The notes: generated by a model from the letters alone, not told the origin. A stretch of 64,000 bases of DNA from Guptibacillus hwajinpoensis (GCF_020524165.1 NZ_JAIVKU010000005.1:806001-870000), one strand, 5' to 3'. Numbered from the stretch's first letter, positions 54,436-63,797 are shown. A program made the numbers and translations.

Positions 54436-55908
54436 CTAACTTCCGATTGTTTTTCGAATCCCTAGTACCTTTTCAAGCTCTGACTTTTTCTGATTTTCAA
54501 CAAGAATATAAAGCACATCATTTACCTTGATTTGTGTATCTCCAGAAGGAGCGATTAATTCATCTCGTCTTATAATCGCACTAACCAGCACTTTATCGGG
54601 AAAAGAAATATCGGATAACTCTTTTCCAATTAACTTAGAGGATGATGTAATTGTATAAGGAATCATCTCTGCATTAACCGTAGTCGATGAAACGAGCTCT
54701 AATGAATGAGAAGGCACATGAACTTCAGGACCAGTCAATCCTAACCTTTTCCCTATTAAAGGAATTGTCGCTCCCTGTACAAGGGCAGAAGTGAGAACGA
54801 TAAAGAAAATAAGGTTAAAGAAAAGCTGGCTATTTTCTAATCCTTCTAATAGCGGGAAAGTCGCTAACACAATTGGCACGGCGCCTCTTAATCCGGCCCA
54901 AGAAAGAAAGGTTTTTTCTTTCAGGGTGAACTTAAACGGGATACTTGAAAGAAAGACAGCAATCGGGCGAGCGATCACAATCAAGATAAATGAGAGGGCT
55001 AACCCTTTCAATACAATCCACGTTGAGAATAGTTCGGAAGGATTCACAAGGAGACCTAGCATAATAAACATTAAGATTTGCATCATCCAAGCGATTCCAT
55101 CGTGGAAGCGGAAAATTGTTTGGCCATATGGAAGGCTTTTCGTATTACCAAGTACAAGCGCTGCAGCATAAACGGCAAGCAGTCCGCTTGCGTTGATTAA
55201 ATCTGTTGCGCTATATGTAATTAAGGCAATCGCAATTGAAAAAACAGGGTATAACCCGTTAGAACCTAACTCGATATTCTTCATCGCCCATGAGGCCGCA
55301 AATCCAAACAAGACACCTAGTAGTAGTCCAGCGCCCATTTGCCAGAAGAACGACAGAATGACGGACGCACCAAAGGCAGTCTCTCCAATGGCGAGCTGTA
55401 ATAAAGTAAGCGTTAAAAACATAGCCATTGGGTCATTCGATCCTGATTCTGCTTCAAGAGTCGATTGCAACTTCCGCTTAATGTTCTTCCCTTTCAACAC
55501 GGCAAAGACCGCTGCTGCATCTGTTGACCCTACAATCGCACCTAAGAGTAGCGCTTCATTCCAATTCACATCTAAAATCATTTTAGCCGCAACGCCAAAT
55601 AACCCTGACGTGATAAGTACGCCTGCTGTTGCGAGAGACAATGAAATAGGAAGAACAGCTTTCGTACGACGCCATTCTGTTTGTAAGCCACCATCAAACA
55701 AGATCAGTACGAGTGCTAAAATACCTAATGACTGTGTTAGGGAAGCATTATCAAAATAAATATAACCGAGTCCATCACTTCCTGTAATCATTCCCACAAT
55801 AATAAACAAGACAAGTGCCGGGACACCTAACCGGGAAGAAAATTTGGCCATCAGAACACCACCAATTAAAAAGATGGCGCTGAATAAGATTACTGCATTT
55901 GTCTCCAT
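54436..55908 (-). CDS. K+(Na+)/H+ antiporter, NhaP2/CvrA type
   Basis: A 490-residue CPA1 antiporter. About twelve membrane helices occupy residues 1-390, with GAIVGSTDAAAVFAVLKG and LEAESGSNDPMAMFLTL as the ion-binding motifs, and a C-terminal RCK_C (TrkA-C) domain (about 400-485) ends in the regulatory strand DVLYILVENQKKSELEKV. The domain suggests nucleotide or ion gating. It fits osmotic or alkaline homeostasis, in line with the BCCT gene downstream. Confidence 0.88.
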   Translation of the reverse strand: METNAVILFSAIFLIGGVLMAKFSSRLGVPALVLFIIVGMITGSDGLGYIYFDNASLTQSLGILALVLILFDGGLQTEWRRTKAVLPISLSLATAGVLITSGLFGVAAKMILDVNWNEALLLGAIVGSTDAAAVFAVLKGKNIKRKLQSTLEAESGSNDPMAMFLTLTLLQLAIGETAFGASVILSFFWQMGAGLLLGVLFGFAASWAMKNIELGSNGLYPVFSIAIALITYSATDLINASGLLAVYAAALVLGNTKSLPYGQTIFRFHDGIAWMMQILMFIMLGLLVNPSELFSTWIVLKGLALSFILIVIARPIAVFLSSIPFKFTLKEKTFLSWAGLRGAVPIVLATFPLLEGLENSQLFFNLIFFIVLTSALVQGATIPLIGKRLGLTGPEVHVPSHSLELVSSTTVNAEMIPYTITSSSKLIGKELSDISFPDKVLVSAIIRRDELIAPSGDTQIKVNDVLYILVENQKKSELEKVLGIRKTIGS

Positions 55909-55923
55909 TGATCTTCCTCCCTT

Positions 55924-56481
55924 CTATAAATGCACATCAATCTTCAGTTTCGGAATTTGCTCAGAATTTATACCGATATATTTTAAGGTTTCACTTCTCG
56001 TCGCATGTCCATAGATTTTTTGAATGAGTGACACGGCTACCCCCTGCTGGAACGCATGATAACCAAACGTTTTTCTTAAACTATGAAAGCTAATGGGATG
56101 CTCAAGTGCTGCATCTTTCCCCGCTTGTGATAAGATACGATGAACCTGCTGTCTTGTAATTGGATGAGAAGGATCTTTTTTCGTATGAAAAAGGTAAAAG
56201 TTATGATTTGAAGAATGCTCATTCACATAAAGCGTAAGAGCGCGTTTCACTTCTGAATTGAGGTAGATATCTGTTGTTTCGGTAATAGAGGCATCAAGGT
56301 ATTCTTTAATCGAACCATTTATCATTACAAGGTCAAGTGTGAGATGTAAAAGCGATGCTAGACGCATCCCTGTATTAATACTAAGAACAAATAACAAATG
56401 ATCTCGCTTCGATCGCTCTAATAAAACTTTTTTTAAATGATCGATCTGTTCTTTACTCTGAATTGGTCCGACCGAATTCAC
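55924..56481 (-). CDS. Small tyrosine recombinase/integrase
   Basis: A 185-residue catalytic-domain-only tyrosine recombinase. The set is present: Arg in INTGMRLASL, HSLRKTFGYHAFQQG (HxxR), GHATRSETLKYIGI (His and nucleophilic Tyr). The frame continues upstream to 56646, but a GTG at 56481 with AAAGGAC nine bases before it gives the size of the short YoeC-like family. No att repeats or mobile genes are nearby, so it may be a domesticated or orphan recombinase. Confidence 0.82.
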   Translation of the reverse strand: MNSVGPIQSKEQIDHLKKVLLERSKRDHLLFVLSINTGMRLASLLHLTLDLVMINGSIKEYLDASITETTDIYLNSEVKRALTLYVNEHSSNHNFYLFHTKKDPSHPITRQQVHRILSQAGKDAALEHPISFHSLRKTFGYHAFQQGVAVSLIQKIYGHATRSETLKYIGINSEQIPKLKIDVHL

Positions 56482-56633
56482 TTTTATCACGTCCTTTAAG
56501 TGACTCAATTGTATCATTTTGATGGTTATGTCACTATTAATATGCTTTAGTGAGAAAAGTCTCTTGTGTATAAAAGGAATTCGAGCTTTTTCGTAGTATA
56601 ATTCATTTAGACACAAATAAAGGAGGGCGATCA

Positions 56634-57206
56634 ATGGATCTAACAAATTGGTTTGACAGGGGCATGTCCAAAGAACAATACATCCATAGTATGGACGAGC
56701 ACAGAGATGATTTACTAACCATTTATAACCACGTGACCCTCGAAGAAGATGACCTTACATTCCTTCGTTCTCTTCAATCAGAGAAGCTACGTGCTCTTGT
56801 GATAACAGCTGACTGGTGCGGTGATGCGATGGTTAACCTCCCTATTTTTATGCGAATGGCTGACGAGGCCTTAATTGAAGGATTTTATTTTATTCGTGAC
56901 AATCACCTTGAATTAATGGATTACTATTTAACAAATGGGACGGCACGATCAATTCCGATTATCGTCCTAGTCGATACAGAAGGTCGAGAAATTGGAAAGT
57001 GGGGACCTCGTGCTCCTGAAGTCCAATCTTATGTTGACCGAGCAAAGCAGTCCCTTCCTCCAAAAGGAGATCCAAACTTCAAAAAGGCATTTCTCTCTTT
57101 TATTAGTGAAACGACGGAACGATTTACAACAGATCACGACATGTGGAAGCATATTAAGGACGATATGCTGGCCATGCTAAGTCAGGCAGTAACCATTACG
57201 AAATAA
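56634..57206 (+). CDS. Thioredoxin family protein
   Basis: A 190-residue thioredoxin-fold protein, divergent from the recombinase. The active-site loop is ADWCGDAM (Cys62 with Asp and Ala instead of the second Cys), so it is a single-Cys variant. RSIPIIVLVDTEGREIGKWGPR holds the cis-Pro strand. AGGAGG precedes the ATG. It is probably not a general disulfide reductase; bacillithiol or persulfide chemistry is possible but unproven. Confidence 0.82.
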   Translation: MDLTNWFDRGMSKEQYIHSMDEHRDDLLTIYNHVTLEEDDLTFLRSLQSEKLRALVITADWCGDAMVNLPIFMRMADEALIEGFYFIRDNHLELMDYYLTNGTARSIPIIVLVDTEGREIGKWGPRAPEVQSYVDRAKQSLPPKGDPNFKKAFLSFISETTERFTTDHDMWKHIKDDMLAMLSQAVTITK

Positions 57207-57215
57207 TCATGTATC

Positions 57216-57248
57216 AACACCACCCAGTGCTGGGTGGTGTTGTTTTTT
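57216..57248 (+). terminator. Terminator of the thioredoxin-family gene
   Basis: An 11-bp stem AACACCACCCA/TGGGTGGTGTT with a GTGC loop is followed by GTTTTTT. Confidence 0.88.
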
Positions 57249-57382
57249 CCAATTGACAATCGCCCACTAAAGTTGACAGTTACCGACAGGGGCATTAGAC
57301 TTGGAAGTATAGTTTTTTTCCTTAAGGCAAAAAATATGATGATAGGAAAGTATAGAGAGATTTATAGAAGGAGAGTTTACGA

Positions 57383-58192
57383 ATGGGTGATTGGATTGTT
57401 GGATTAAGCCCTGTTTCACAGGCATTCCTCTTTACGTTATTCACATGGGGCGCCACTGCACTTGGTGCATCATTTGTCTTTTTCACAAGAACAGTTAATC
57501 AGAAAGTCTTTGATGGTATGCTTGCATTTGCAGGAGGCGTGATGATTGCAGCAAGCTTTTGGTCTCTGCTTAGTCCGGGAATTGAAATGGCTGAGCAACA
57601 GGGAGTTCCAGGGTATATTCCAGCGGTTGTCGGTTTTCTATTAGGAGGTTTTTTCCTTCTTCTTGTTGACCGCATCTTGCCACATATTAATGAAGATTTG
57701 TATTTTAAAGACATTAAAGGTAAAAAAGCAAAACACCGTACAGCCATGCTCGTTTTCTCCATTACGATGCACAACATTCCCGAGGGACTTGCGATTGGAG
57801 TGGCGTTCGGCGCAGTAGCTGCAGAATTCTCAACTTCCACACTTGCAGGCGCCATTGCACTTGCAATCGGGATTGGTATTCAAAACATTCCTGAAGGAAC
57901 GGCGGTCTCTGTTCCACTTCGAGGAGACGGTATGTCGAGAGCAAAAAGCTTTTTCTACGGACAGTTATCAGGTGTTGTTGAGCCAATCGCTGCTGTTGTT
58001 GGGGCACTTGCTGTTATTTACATTCAGCCCCTTTTACCGTATGCGCTGAGCTTTGCAGCTGGAGCAATGATTTTTGTTGTAGCTAAAGAGATTATTCCTG
58101 GCTCTCAAGAAAAAGGAAACGTACAGATTGCATCCATGTCACTAATGATTGGTTTTTCAGTAATGATGGTGCTTGATGTCGCACTTGGTTAA
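57383..58192 (+). CDS. ZIP family divalent metal transporter
   Basis: A 269-residue protein with about eight membrane segments. The two metal-site motifs TMHNIPEGLAIG and IQNIPEGTAVS lie in helices 4 and 5, and a His-poor charged loop (KDIKGKKAKHRTA) lies before them. It belongs to the GufA/ZupT group, importing zinc, iron or manganese. GAAGGAG lies before the ATG. No metal regulator is adjacent. Confidence 0.9.
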   Translation: MGDWIVGLSPVSQAFLFTLFTWGATALGASFVFFTRTVNQKVFDGMLAFAGGVMIAASFWSLLSPGIEMAEQQGVPGYIPAVVGFLLGGFFLLLVDRILPHINEDLYFKDIKGKKAKHRTAMLVFSITMHNIPEGLAIGVAFGAVAAEFSTSTLAGAIALAIGIGIQNIPEGTAVSVPLRGDGMSRAKSFFYGQLSGVVEPIAAVVGALAVIYIQPLLPYALSFAAGAMIFVVAKEIIPGSQEKGNVQIASMSLMIGFSVMMVLDVALG

Positions 58193-58202
58193 TATCTACA
58201 TG

Positions 58203-58240
58203 AAAGACGCGTTCCCCCTAGTGGGCAACGCGTCTTTTTC
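58203..58240 (+). terminator. Terminator of the ZIP gene
   Basis: GACGCGTT and AACGCGTC form the stem, followed by TTTTTC. Confidence 0.85.
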
Positions 58241-58251
58241 ATTCCGTTATT

Positions 58252-58605
58252 TTAAAATGCATAGCGATAAAGACCATAATAAAGGGGGAGTAGCATTATG
58301 ATCGAGAAAATAACTGTAGTGGCTTTCACCGTTTTCTCACTCACTCCCTCAATGGCTTCATCACTCTGGTCGATATAAATCACAAATAGTAGATCCCATA
58401 CAATCCCTACAAAAAAGACAATTTTCCATAATAGAACGGGTCCCATATTTATGCTTGTGACATAGCCAAATAAACCAGTCCACGTCATGCATGAGACGAG
58501 AAAATCAATTTTCATTGCGGTTGTTTTATACTTACCTTTTAGTAAAAAGCCTATCGCAGGGGCTCCTAATATTCCGAGATACGCTATCCATAAAATGTCT
58601 GACAT
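58252..58605 (-). CDS. Small membrane protein of unknown function
   Basis: A 117-residue protein with four hydrophobic segments (DILWIAYLGILGAPAIGFLL, FLVSCMTWTGLFGYV, LWKIVFFVGIVWDLLFVIYI and VIFSIIMLLPLYYGLYRYAF). Start chosen at 58605, with AGAGGA upstream; an earlier in-frame ATG has no good site. It lies downstream of the BCCT transporter gene on the same strand, 142 bases away. I do not recognise the family. Confidence 0.7.
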   Translation of the reverse strand: MSDILWIAYLGILGAPAIGFLLKGKYKTTAMKIDFLVSCMTWTGLFGYVTSINMGPVLLWKIVFFVGIVWDLLFVIYIDQSDEAIEGVSEKTVKATTVIFSIIMLLPLYYGLYRYAF

Positions 58606-58747
58606 TTTCAATCCTCTTTCTTTCACAAGTTCGTGAAATTGACGCCGATCTCACTCTTTTACCAAAGCAACGAACGCCTGCCTACCTATAGTCTACAAGA
58701 TGAAGAGACGAGATGGATACATGTAAAAGCTATTTTCTTACGTCTAA

Positions 58748-60337
58748 TCAAGAAGATTGTTTTTGTCGACGATCTTTTTTCTCCTTCGTTGCTTCTGTTA
58801 CCTTCTTTAATAAGCTTTGCTCTCGCTTCTTTTCCGCTACGCTCACTTCTTTCCGTAACGATTTAAAAAGATTAACGCACATCATAACTAAGATAACCGT
58901 GAACGGTAGAGCCGCTACAAGAGAAGCCGTTTGTAGGCCCTGCAGTCCACTACTAATAATTAATACGGCGGTAATGGCCGCAATAAGGGTCCCCCATACG
59001 AGCTTAGAGAATAGGGAGGGATTTAAGTCGCCGTCTGAAGTCATCATCCCTAACACAAAGGTAGCTGAATCAGCCGACGTAACAAGAAAGACGCAAATGA
59101 GAAAGAGAGATAAGATGGATAGCACTTGAGTGAGTGGAAATTGCTCTAGTGTGACAAATAAAGCGCTCGTGACATCGTTATTCACCGCATCTGCAATGGC
59201 TGTACCTTGAAAGAGATCGAGATGAAAAGCTGCTCCACCAAATACAGCAATCCAAACCATGGCAATGAACGGTGGCACAATCAATACCCCGAAGATCATT
59301 TCCCGAATAGAACGCCCTTTTGAAACACGAGCAACGAAAGCGCCAATAAATGGTGACCACGCAATGACCCATGCCCAATAGAAGACGGTCCATTCTTTCA
59401 CCCATGATCCACCTTGATAGGGAGTCATAAAAAAGCTCATTTCAATAAACTTCTGAATATATCCTCCCAGAGCAAGTGTAAAACTTTCAAGAATAAATAC
59501 CGTTGGTCCAAGGAAGAGAATAAACAGCATCAATAGTAGCGCAAGGGCAAGGTTTAAATTACTCAAATACTTGATGCCTTTGTTTAGTCCCGTTGTAGAA
59601 GAGGCCATATATAAGAGAAAGAGTATAGCCGTAATACCAATCTGCACCATAGCATTTTGCGGAAGTCCATACATATAATCTAATCCGCCATTGATTTGCA
59701 AGATACCAAATCCAAGTGATGTAGCGACACCCATTACGGTTGCAATAACAGCAAGAATGTTAATGACTTTTTTCCAGGATGACTTTTTATTCCCATTTGA
59801 TTCACTCGAAATTGTTTCACTGATCAAACTTCTGCGACCTTTCCGATATTGGAAATAAGCCATCACAAGACCGACAACTGTAAATACGGACCACTGGTGA
59901 ATTCCCCAATGGAAAAATGAATACCGCATTGCAAGCTTTGCTGCTTGCTCCGTCTCTCCTTCAACTCCAAACCCAGTTGGAGGATTTGCGAAATGCGTCA
60001 TCGGCTCTGCGACACCCCAGAAGACAAGACCAACACCAAAACCAGCACTAAACAACATACCAATCCAGGTAAAAAAAGGATACTCCGGTTTCTCCTCATC
60101 ATCACCTAAGCGAATTTTCCCATACTTACTAATGGCAAGATAGAAACAAAACAGCACAAAGAAGATAACGGCCAATAAATAAAACCAGCCAAATGCATTC
60201 GTTGTAAATGAATAGACTGAACTGGCTACAGATGCAAATGATTGAGGGACAAGCGCTCCCCAGATGACAAGAATGAATATGACTAATCCAGAAATCCAAA
60301 ATACTGAGTTCACTTTCTGATTTTTCTTTTCGTTCAT
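58748..60337 (-). CDS. BCCT family betaine/choline transporter
   Basis: A 529-residue transporter with twelve membrane helices. It has the N-terminal GMLFSAGFGVGLVFWGVAEP and the substrate-site region WSVFTVVGLVMAYFQYRKG, plus WTVFYWAWVIAWSPFIGAFV. The C-terminal tail (LRKEVSVAEKKREQSLLKK) is basic, as in osmosensing members. It is close to OpuD/BetL and probably imports glycine betaine or choline with Na+ under salt stress. It has a weak AGGAG-type site before the ATG. Confidence 0.93.
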   Translation of the reverse strand: MNEKKNQKVNSVFWISGLVIFILVIWGALVPQSFASVASSVYSFTTNAFGWFYLLAVIFFVLFCFYLAISKYGKIRLGDDEEKPEYPFFTWIGMLFSAGFGVGLVFWGVAEPMTHFANPPTGFGVEGETEQAAKLAMRYSFFHWGIHQWSVFTVVGLVMAYFQYRKGRRSLISETISSESNGNKKSSWKKVINILAVIATVMGVATSLGFGILQINGGLDYMYGLPQNAMVQIGITAILFLLYMASSTTGLNKGIKYLSNLNLALALLLMLFILFLGPTVFILESFTLALGGYIQKFIEMSFFMTPYQGGSWVKEWTVFYWAWVIAWSPFIGAFVARVSKGRSIREMIFGVLIVPPFIAMVWIAVFGGAAFHLDLFQGTAIADAVNNDVTSALFVTLEQFPLTQVLSILSLFLICVFLVTSADSATFVLGMMTSDGDLNPSLFSKLVWGTLIAAITAVLIISSGLQGLQTASLVAALPFTVILVMMCVNLFKSLRKEVSVAEKKREQSLLKKVTEATKEKKDRRQKQSS

Positions 60338-60465
60338 GAATCTCTCCTTTCAGATTAAAGGGGTTTCCACCCGCTTTTAATCAATTGTTTATCTCTTTTT
60401 CTATGTCTATCTTGTACCCATCTAGCCCTAAAACTAACCAACTTTTCCCTTTTCTCGCGTTTCAT

Positions 60466-60496
60466 AAAAAAAAGCCTACTTTTATCAAAGCAGGCT
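60466..60496 (-). terminator. Terminator of the 77-residue protein gene
   Basis: AGCCTGCTTT and AAAGTAGGCT form the stem, followed on the minus strand by eight T. Confidence 0.8.
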
Positions 60497-60504
60497 CATC
60501 CATG

Positions 60505-60738
60505 TTAAATTTCTAAATGAATATTTTGTTTTGGAACTGTCGGACGCTCAGGTTTGAAATTTGGATCTCCAAATTCCATCGATTCAAGAATTTGTTCTTC
60601 TGAAAAGCCCGTCATTTGTGATAATTTTCGGATATCTACTTTTTTCTTAGACAAGCGCTTAGAATGTTCAATCGCCATTTTGGCTTGATGTTGCACAACC
60701 GAGTAGCGGTGAGTGCAACTTCCGATTGATTGTTTCAA
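60505..60738 (-). CDS. Small protein of unknown function
   Basis: A 77-residue basic protein with a helical middle (HQAKMAIEHSKRLSKKKVD) and a possible helix-turn-helix (IRKLSQMTGFSEEQILESME). The start is TTG at 60738 with AAAGGGG nine bases upstream. A terminator follows directly. The C-terminus is Pro-rich (DPNFKPERPTVPKQ). Function unknown; a regulatory role is possible. Confidence 0.6.
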   Translation of the reverse strand: MKQSIGSCTHRYSVVQHQAKMAIEHSKRLSKKKVDIRKLSQMTGFSEEQILESMEFGDPNFKPERPTVPKQNIHLEI

Positions 60739-60980
60739 ACCTTGATTCCCCTTTCTTTATTGAATCACCCGCAACTTATGGACTTCGATATGCACCTGTT
60801 ACCCTCTCATCTATAAATTAAACTGGGTCTTATGTACGATGATGATTTTTCACTCCTCTGAATATTCACTTCCATGAGTCTTCAGGATTTGAACGGCATC
60901 ACTATTTAGTCTAAATCGTTTGCTAGAAAGGGGGATGGTTTGCTATGGTAAAGTTCTGACTAAAAAGGGGGAAATACTAA

Positions 60981-61823
60981 ATGAAATTCAAACATATCCT
61001 TTTGTTGCTAGTCTTAGCCACTGTTGGAGTACTAGCGGCATGTGGGAACAGCAACTCAAAAGAAGAGGAAAAAGTGACAGCATGGGAAGAAATTCAGGAT
61101 GAGGGCACCATTAAAGTAGCAACATCCGGCACACTTTATCCAACATCGTTTCACGAACAAGAGACGAATGAGTTAACAGGTTTCGATGTAGAAATCGTGA
61201 AAGAATTAGCTAATCGCCTTGATTTAAAAGTAGAATTTGTTGAAATGGGCTTTGATGGCATGTTGACGGCGGTGCAAACTGGAAAAGTTGACATGGCCGC
61301 TAATGATATCGGCATTACAGAAGAACGTAAAGAAAAATTCGCTCTTTCTACACCTTACAAACATTCATACGGGACAGCGATTGTACGCGCAGATGACCTT
61401 TCTGGAATTGAATCAATCAATGATTTAGAAGGAAAGAAAGCAGCCGGTGCGGCGACAACCAACTTTATGAAATTGGCAAAAGAAAAAGGCGCTGAAGAAG
61501 TGATCTACGATAACGCGACAAATGAACAATACTTGCGGGACGTTGAGAATGGCAGAACAGATGTTATTCTAAATGATGTCTACTTGCAGCGCTTGGCTCT
61601 AGCAGCCTTCCCTGAACTTGATCTGACCATCCACCCTGATATTCAGTACATGCCAAGTGAAGGTGGCGTCTTGATGAATAAGGAAAACGAAGAGCTTATT
61701 TCTAAGGTAAATGGCGTGATTGAAGAAATGCTCGAAGATGGTACGATTCGCGATCTTTCAAAGACGTTCTTTAATGGCGCTGATGTCACAGAACTTCCCA
61801 AAGATATTGAATTCCAGGAATAA
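60981..61823 (+). CDS. Amino-acid ABC transporter substrate-binding lipoprotein
   Basis: A 280-residue type II solute-binding lipoprotein with signal peptide and lipobox LAAC (Cys21). The polar amino-acid family motif ELTGFDVEIVKELANRL and FDGMLTAVQTGKVDMAANDIGIT are present. It would bind a polar amino acid such as cystine, glutamine or arginine. It stands alone: no permease or ATPase gene lies beside it, so it must serve components encoded elsewhere. An AAAGGGGG-type site is upstream. Confidence 0.9.
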   Translation: MKFKHILLLLVLATVGVLAACGNSNSKEEEKVTAWEEIQDEGTIKVATSGTLYPTSFHEQETNELTGFDVEIVKELANRLDLKVEFVEMGFDGMLTAVQTGKVDMAANDIGITEERKEKFALSTPYKHSYGTAIVRADDLSGIESINDLEGKKAAGAATTNFMKLAKEKGAEEVIYDNATNEQYLRDVENGRTDVILNDVYLQRLALAAFPELDLTIHPDIQYMPSEGGVLMNKENEELISKVNGVIEEMLEDGTIRDLSKTFFNGADVTELPKDIEFQE

Positions 61824-61831
61824 CCACAAGA

Positions 61832-61866
61832 AAAAGCCGCGCTCCCAATGAGGAGCACGGCTTTTA
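61832..61866. terminator. Bidirectional terminator
   Basis: AAAAGCCGCGCTCC and GGAGCACGGCTTTT pair with one mismatch, between the lipoprotein gene and the convergent ohr gene. Confidence 0.85.
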
Positions 61867-61869
61867 GTT

Positions 61870-62289
61870 TTATACAGCTTTAGCATTAATTTCTACATCA
61901 ATATTGCCTCGTGTTGCTTTAGAGTAAGGGCATACTTTGTGAGCTTCTTTTGCTAACATTTCTGCGTCTTCCTGACTCACGCCTTTAATTTCTACTGTGA
62001 GTGCTGCTCCAATTTTGAAACCATTATCTGCTTCATCTTTCAACAAGCTAACGTCTGCTGTGATTTTCGAATCAATATCCATTTTTTTCTTCGATGCCAC
62101 AAGATTTAATGCACCATCATAACAAGCTGCATAAGCAGCCGCAAACAGTTGCTCAGGATTTGAGCCTGTTTCGCTTGATTTCTCAGTTGGCATAACAAGA
62201 TTTAAGTCAATTAAACCGTCCGAAGATTTAACTTGTCCATTACGTCCGCCTTCTGCAGTTGCTTGTGAAGTAAACATTACATTACTCAT
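61870..62289 (-). CDS. ohr: Organic hydroperoxide resistance protein (Ohr)
   Basis: A 139-residue OsmC-fold thiol peroxidase with the two redox Cys: Cys56 in AAYAACYDGAL and Cys120 in AHKVCPYSKAT. Catalytic Arg is in EGGRNGQV. It reduces organic hydroperoxides with lipoyl-type reductants. AGAAGGAG lies before the ATG. No ohrR regulator gene or clear OhrR palindrome is beside it, so control may be SigB-like as for OhrB, or distant. Confidence 0.93.
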   Translation of the reverse strand: MSNVMFTSQATAEGGRNGQVKSSDGLIDLNLVMPTEKSSETGSNPEQLFAAAYAACYDGALNLVASKKKMDIDSKITADVSLLKDEADNGFKIGAALTVEIKGVSQEDAEMLAKEAHKVCPYSKATRGNIDVEINAKAV

Positions 62290-62464
62290 TGAATATCAGC
62301 TCCTTCTAATTTGCATACATCTGAAATGTCCCCGTTTCTTGGTCATTTTAAACATTCTTACTCTCAGTAAGTTCTTTTTTCCAAATACAGGTTGAATTTT
62401 TATTAGGATCAGGGTATGATAAAAGAACGGAACGTTTGTTCCTATTCTAGAGGAGGAGATATAC

Positions 62465-62992
62465 TTGCAAGCAACCGCACTTCTCATTATTGATGTACAA
62501 AACCGTATGTTTCAGCGCGGAGCGTCCGTCTATCATGATGCAAAACTTCTATATAATCTAAAAAAACTCATTGCCTCTGCTAAATCAGAGGGCATACCCG
62601 TTTTTTATATCCAACATGAAACTAACGGTCAACATTTGCAACGCTATAGTTACGACTGGAAACTACACCCTTTTCTAACAGTTGAAAAAGACGATGTGAT
62701 CATTCAGAAAACAGCTCCCGATTCTTTTTATCATACAACACTCGAAGAACAGCTACATTTGAAAGGGATCAAACACTTACTTATTGCCGGTATCCAAACG
62801 GAAGTCTGTATTGATACGACGTGTCGAAGTGCTCAAAGCAGAGGATTTTCTACTAGTTTAATTGGAGATGCACATAGTACCTGGCATACGCCTACTTTAA
62901 AGGCTTCACAAATTATTCAACATCATAATCAAACGCTTCAATGGTTTGCGAACACAATCTCTACTGATCAATTTGTAGAAAGGCTCCGCTAG
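62465..62992 (+). CDS. Isochorismatase-like cysteine hydrolase
   Basis: A 175-residue hydrolase with the triad Asp10 (LIIDVQNRM), Lys82 (IIQKTAPDSFYHT) and Cys115 (GIQTEVCIDTTCRSA). A TTG at 62465 is the start, preceded by GAGGAGGAG. It belongs to the YcaC/PncA/nicotinamidase-like superfamily; the substrate is unknown. It ends two bases before the convergent HAD gene, with no terminator between. Confidence 0.88.
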   Translation: MQATALLIIDVQNRMFQRGASVYHDAKLLYNLKKLIASAKSEGIPVFYIQHETNGQHLQRYSYDWKLHPFLTVEKDDVIIQKTAPDSFYHTTLEEQLHLKGIKHLLIAGIQTEVCIDTTCRSAQSRGFSTSLIGDAHSTWHTPTLKASQIIQHHNQTLQWFANTISTDQFVERLR

Positions 62993-62994
62993 CT

Positions 62995-63681
62995 TCAACG
63001 TTGATTAGTCTTATTTATTTCAGCAGTCCATTCTTCTAAAACTGATAAAAGGTCGAGCAATGAATGGACGTAGACCTCTCCTGTCTCTTCAGTATCTTCA
63101 TCTCGTTTTTTCCATATCGCTCTCATTCCTACGTCTTTCGCACCTTTTATATCGTTGATGAGATGATCACCAACAAAAACCGCTTCATGTGCTTTTAAAT
63201 CCATACGCTCAAGCGCTCTTAGAAACAGTTTACTTTCTGGTTTTTTAATTCCTTCCTGCTCTGAAATCATAATCGTATCAAAATACGCTTCGATTCCAAG
63301 AGCACGGATATTGCTTAATTGAAATGCCGTTCTTCCATTTGTAATCATACCAAGTTGGTAGCCACGGTTTTTCAATCCCTCAAGCATCTCTAGCATGCCC
63401 ATAAAAGGTTTACAGTGCTGTCTGAAATGAAGAAGATAGTCATCTAAAAGTTCCACAGAGGATAGCCTTAATTGATACTCTTCTACTAACCTCTCATAAA
63501 CGTGATCTTTCCACGTGTATCCGTTGTTATCAAGTTCAATGAAACGAGAGCAATACGTTTCTTCTGTTACTCCAGCCAAATAGGGTTTGTAGCGTTGAAA
63601 CTGATCTTGTATAAATGATTCCACCGAGTCTTTTCGATTTAAAAGTGTTTCATCCAGGTCAAAGAGAATTCCTTTTATCAT
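62995..63681 (-). CDS. HAD family hydrolase (YjjG-like)
   Basis: A 228-residue HAD phosphatase. Motif I FDLDETLLNR (nucleophile Asp8, Asp10), motif II MITNGRTAF, motif III Lys in GIKKPESKLF and motif IV VFVGDHLINDIKGA are all intact, with a helical C1 cap (residues 15-90). It resembles pyrimidine 5'-nucleotidases that remove unwanted nucleotides, but the substrate is unproven. Confidence 0.88.
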   Translation of the reverse strand: MIKGILFDLDETLLNRKDSVESFIQDQFQRYKPYLAGVTEETYCSRFIELDNNGYTWKDHVYERLVEEYQLRLSSVELLDDYLLHFRQHCKPFMGMLEMLEGLKNRGYQLGMITNGRTAFQLSNIRALGIEAYFDTIMISEQEGIKKPESKLFLRALERMDLKAHEAVFVGDHLINDIKGAKDVGMRAIWKKRDEDTEETGEVYVHSLLDLLSVLEEWTAEINKTNQR

Positions 63682-63765
63682 CCTTTTTAGTTCCTTTCAT
63701 TGTTTACTCACCCTTCTCTCTACTTCACTTCTGCTAGATCACGTGTATTTCCTTCCAAAACAAAG

Positions 63766-63789
63766 AGATCGTGAGTAGACTCACGATCT
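63766..63789 (-). terminator. Terminator of the right-edge gene
   Basis: AGATCGTGA and TCACGATCT form a 9-bp stem with a 6-base loop, followed by T-rich sequence on the minus strand. Confidence 0.75.
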
Positions 63790-63797
63790 TCATAAAA

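Noticed and set aside
55924..56646. A prophage or integrative element around the tyrosine recombinase
   Set aside because: No tRNA, att repeats, phage genes or change in composition were found around it.
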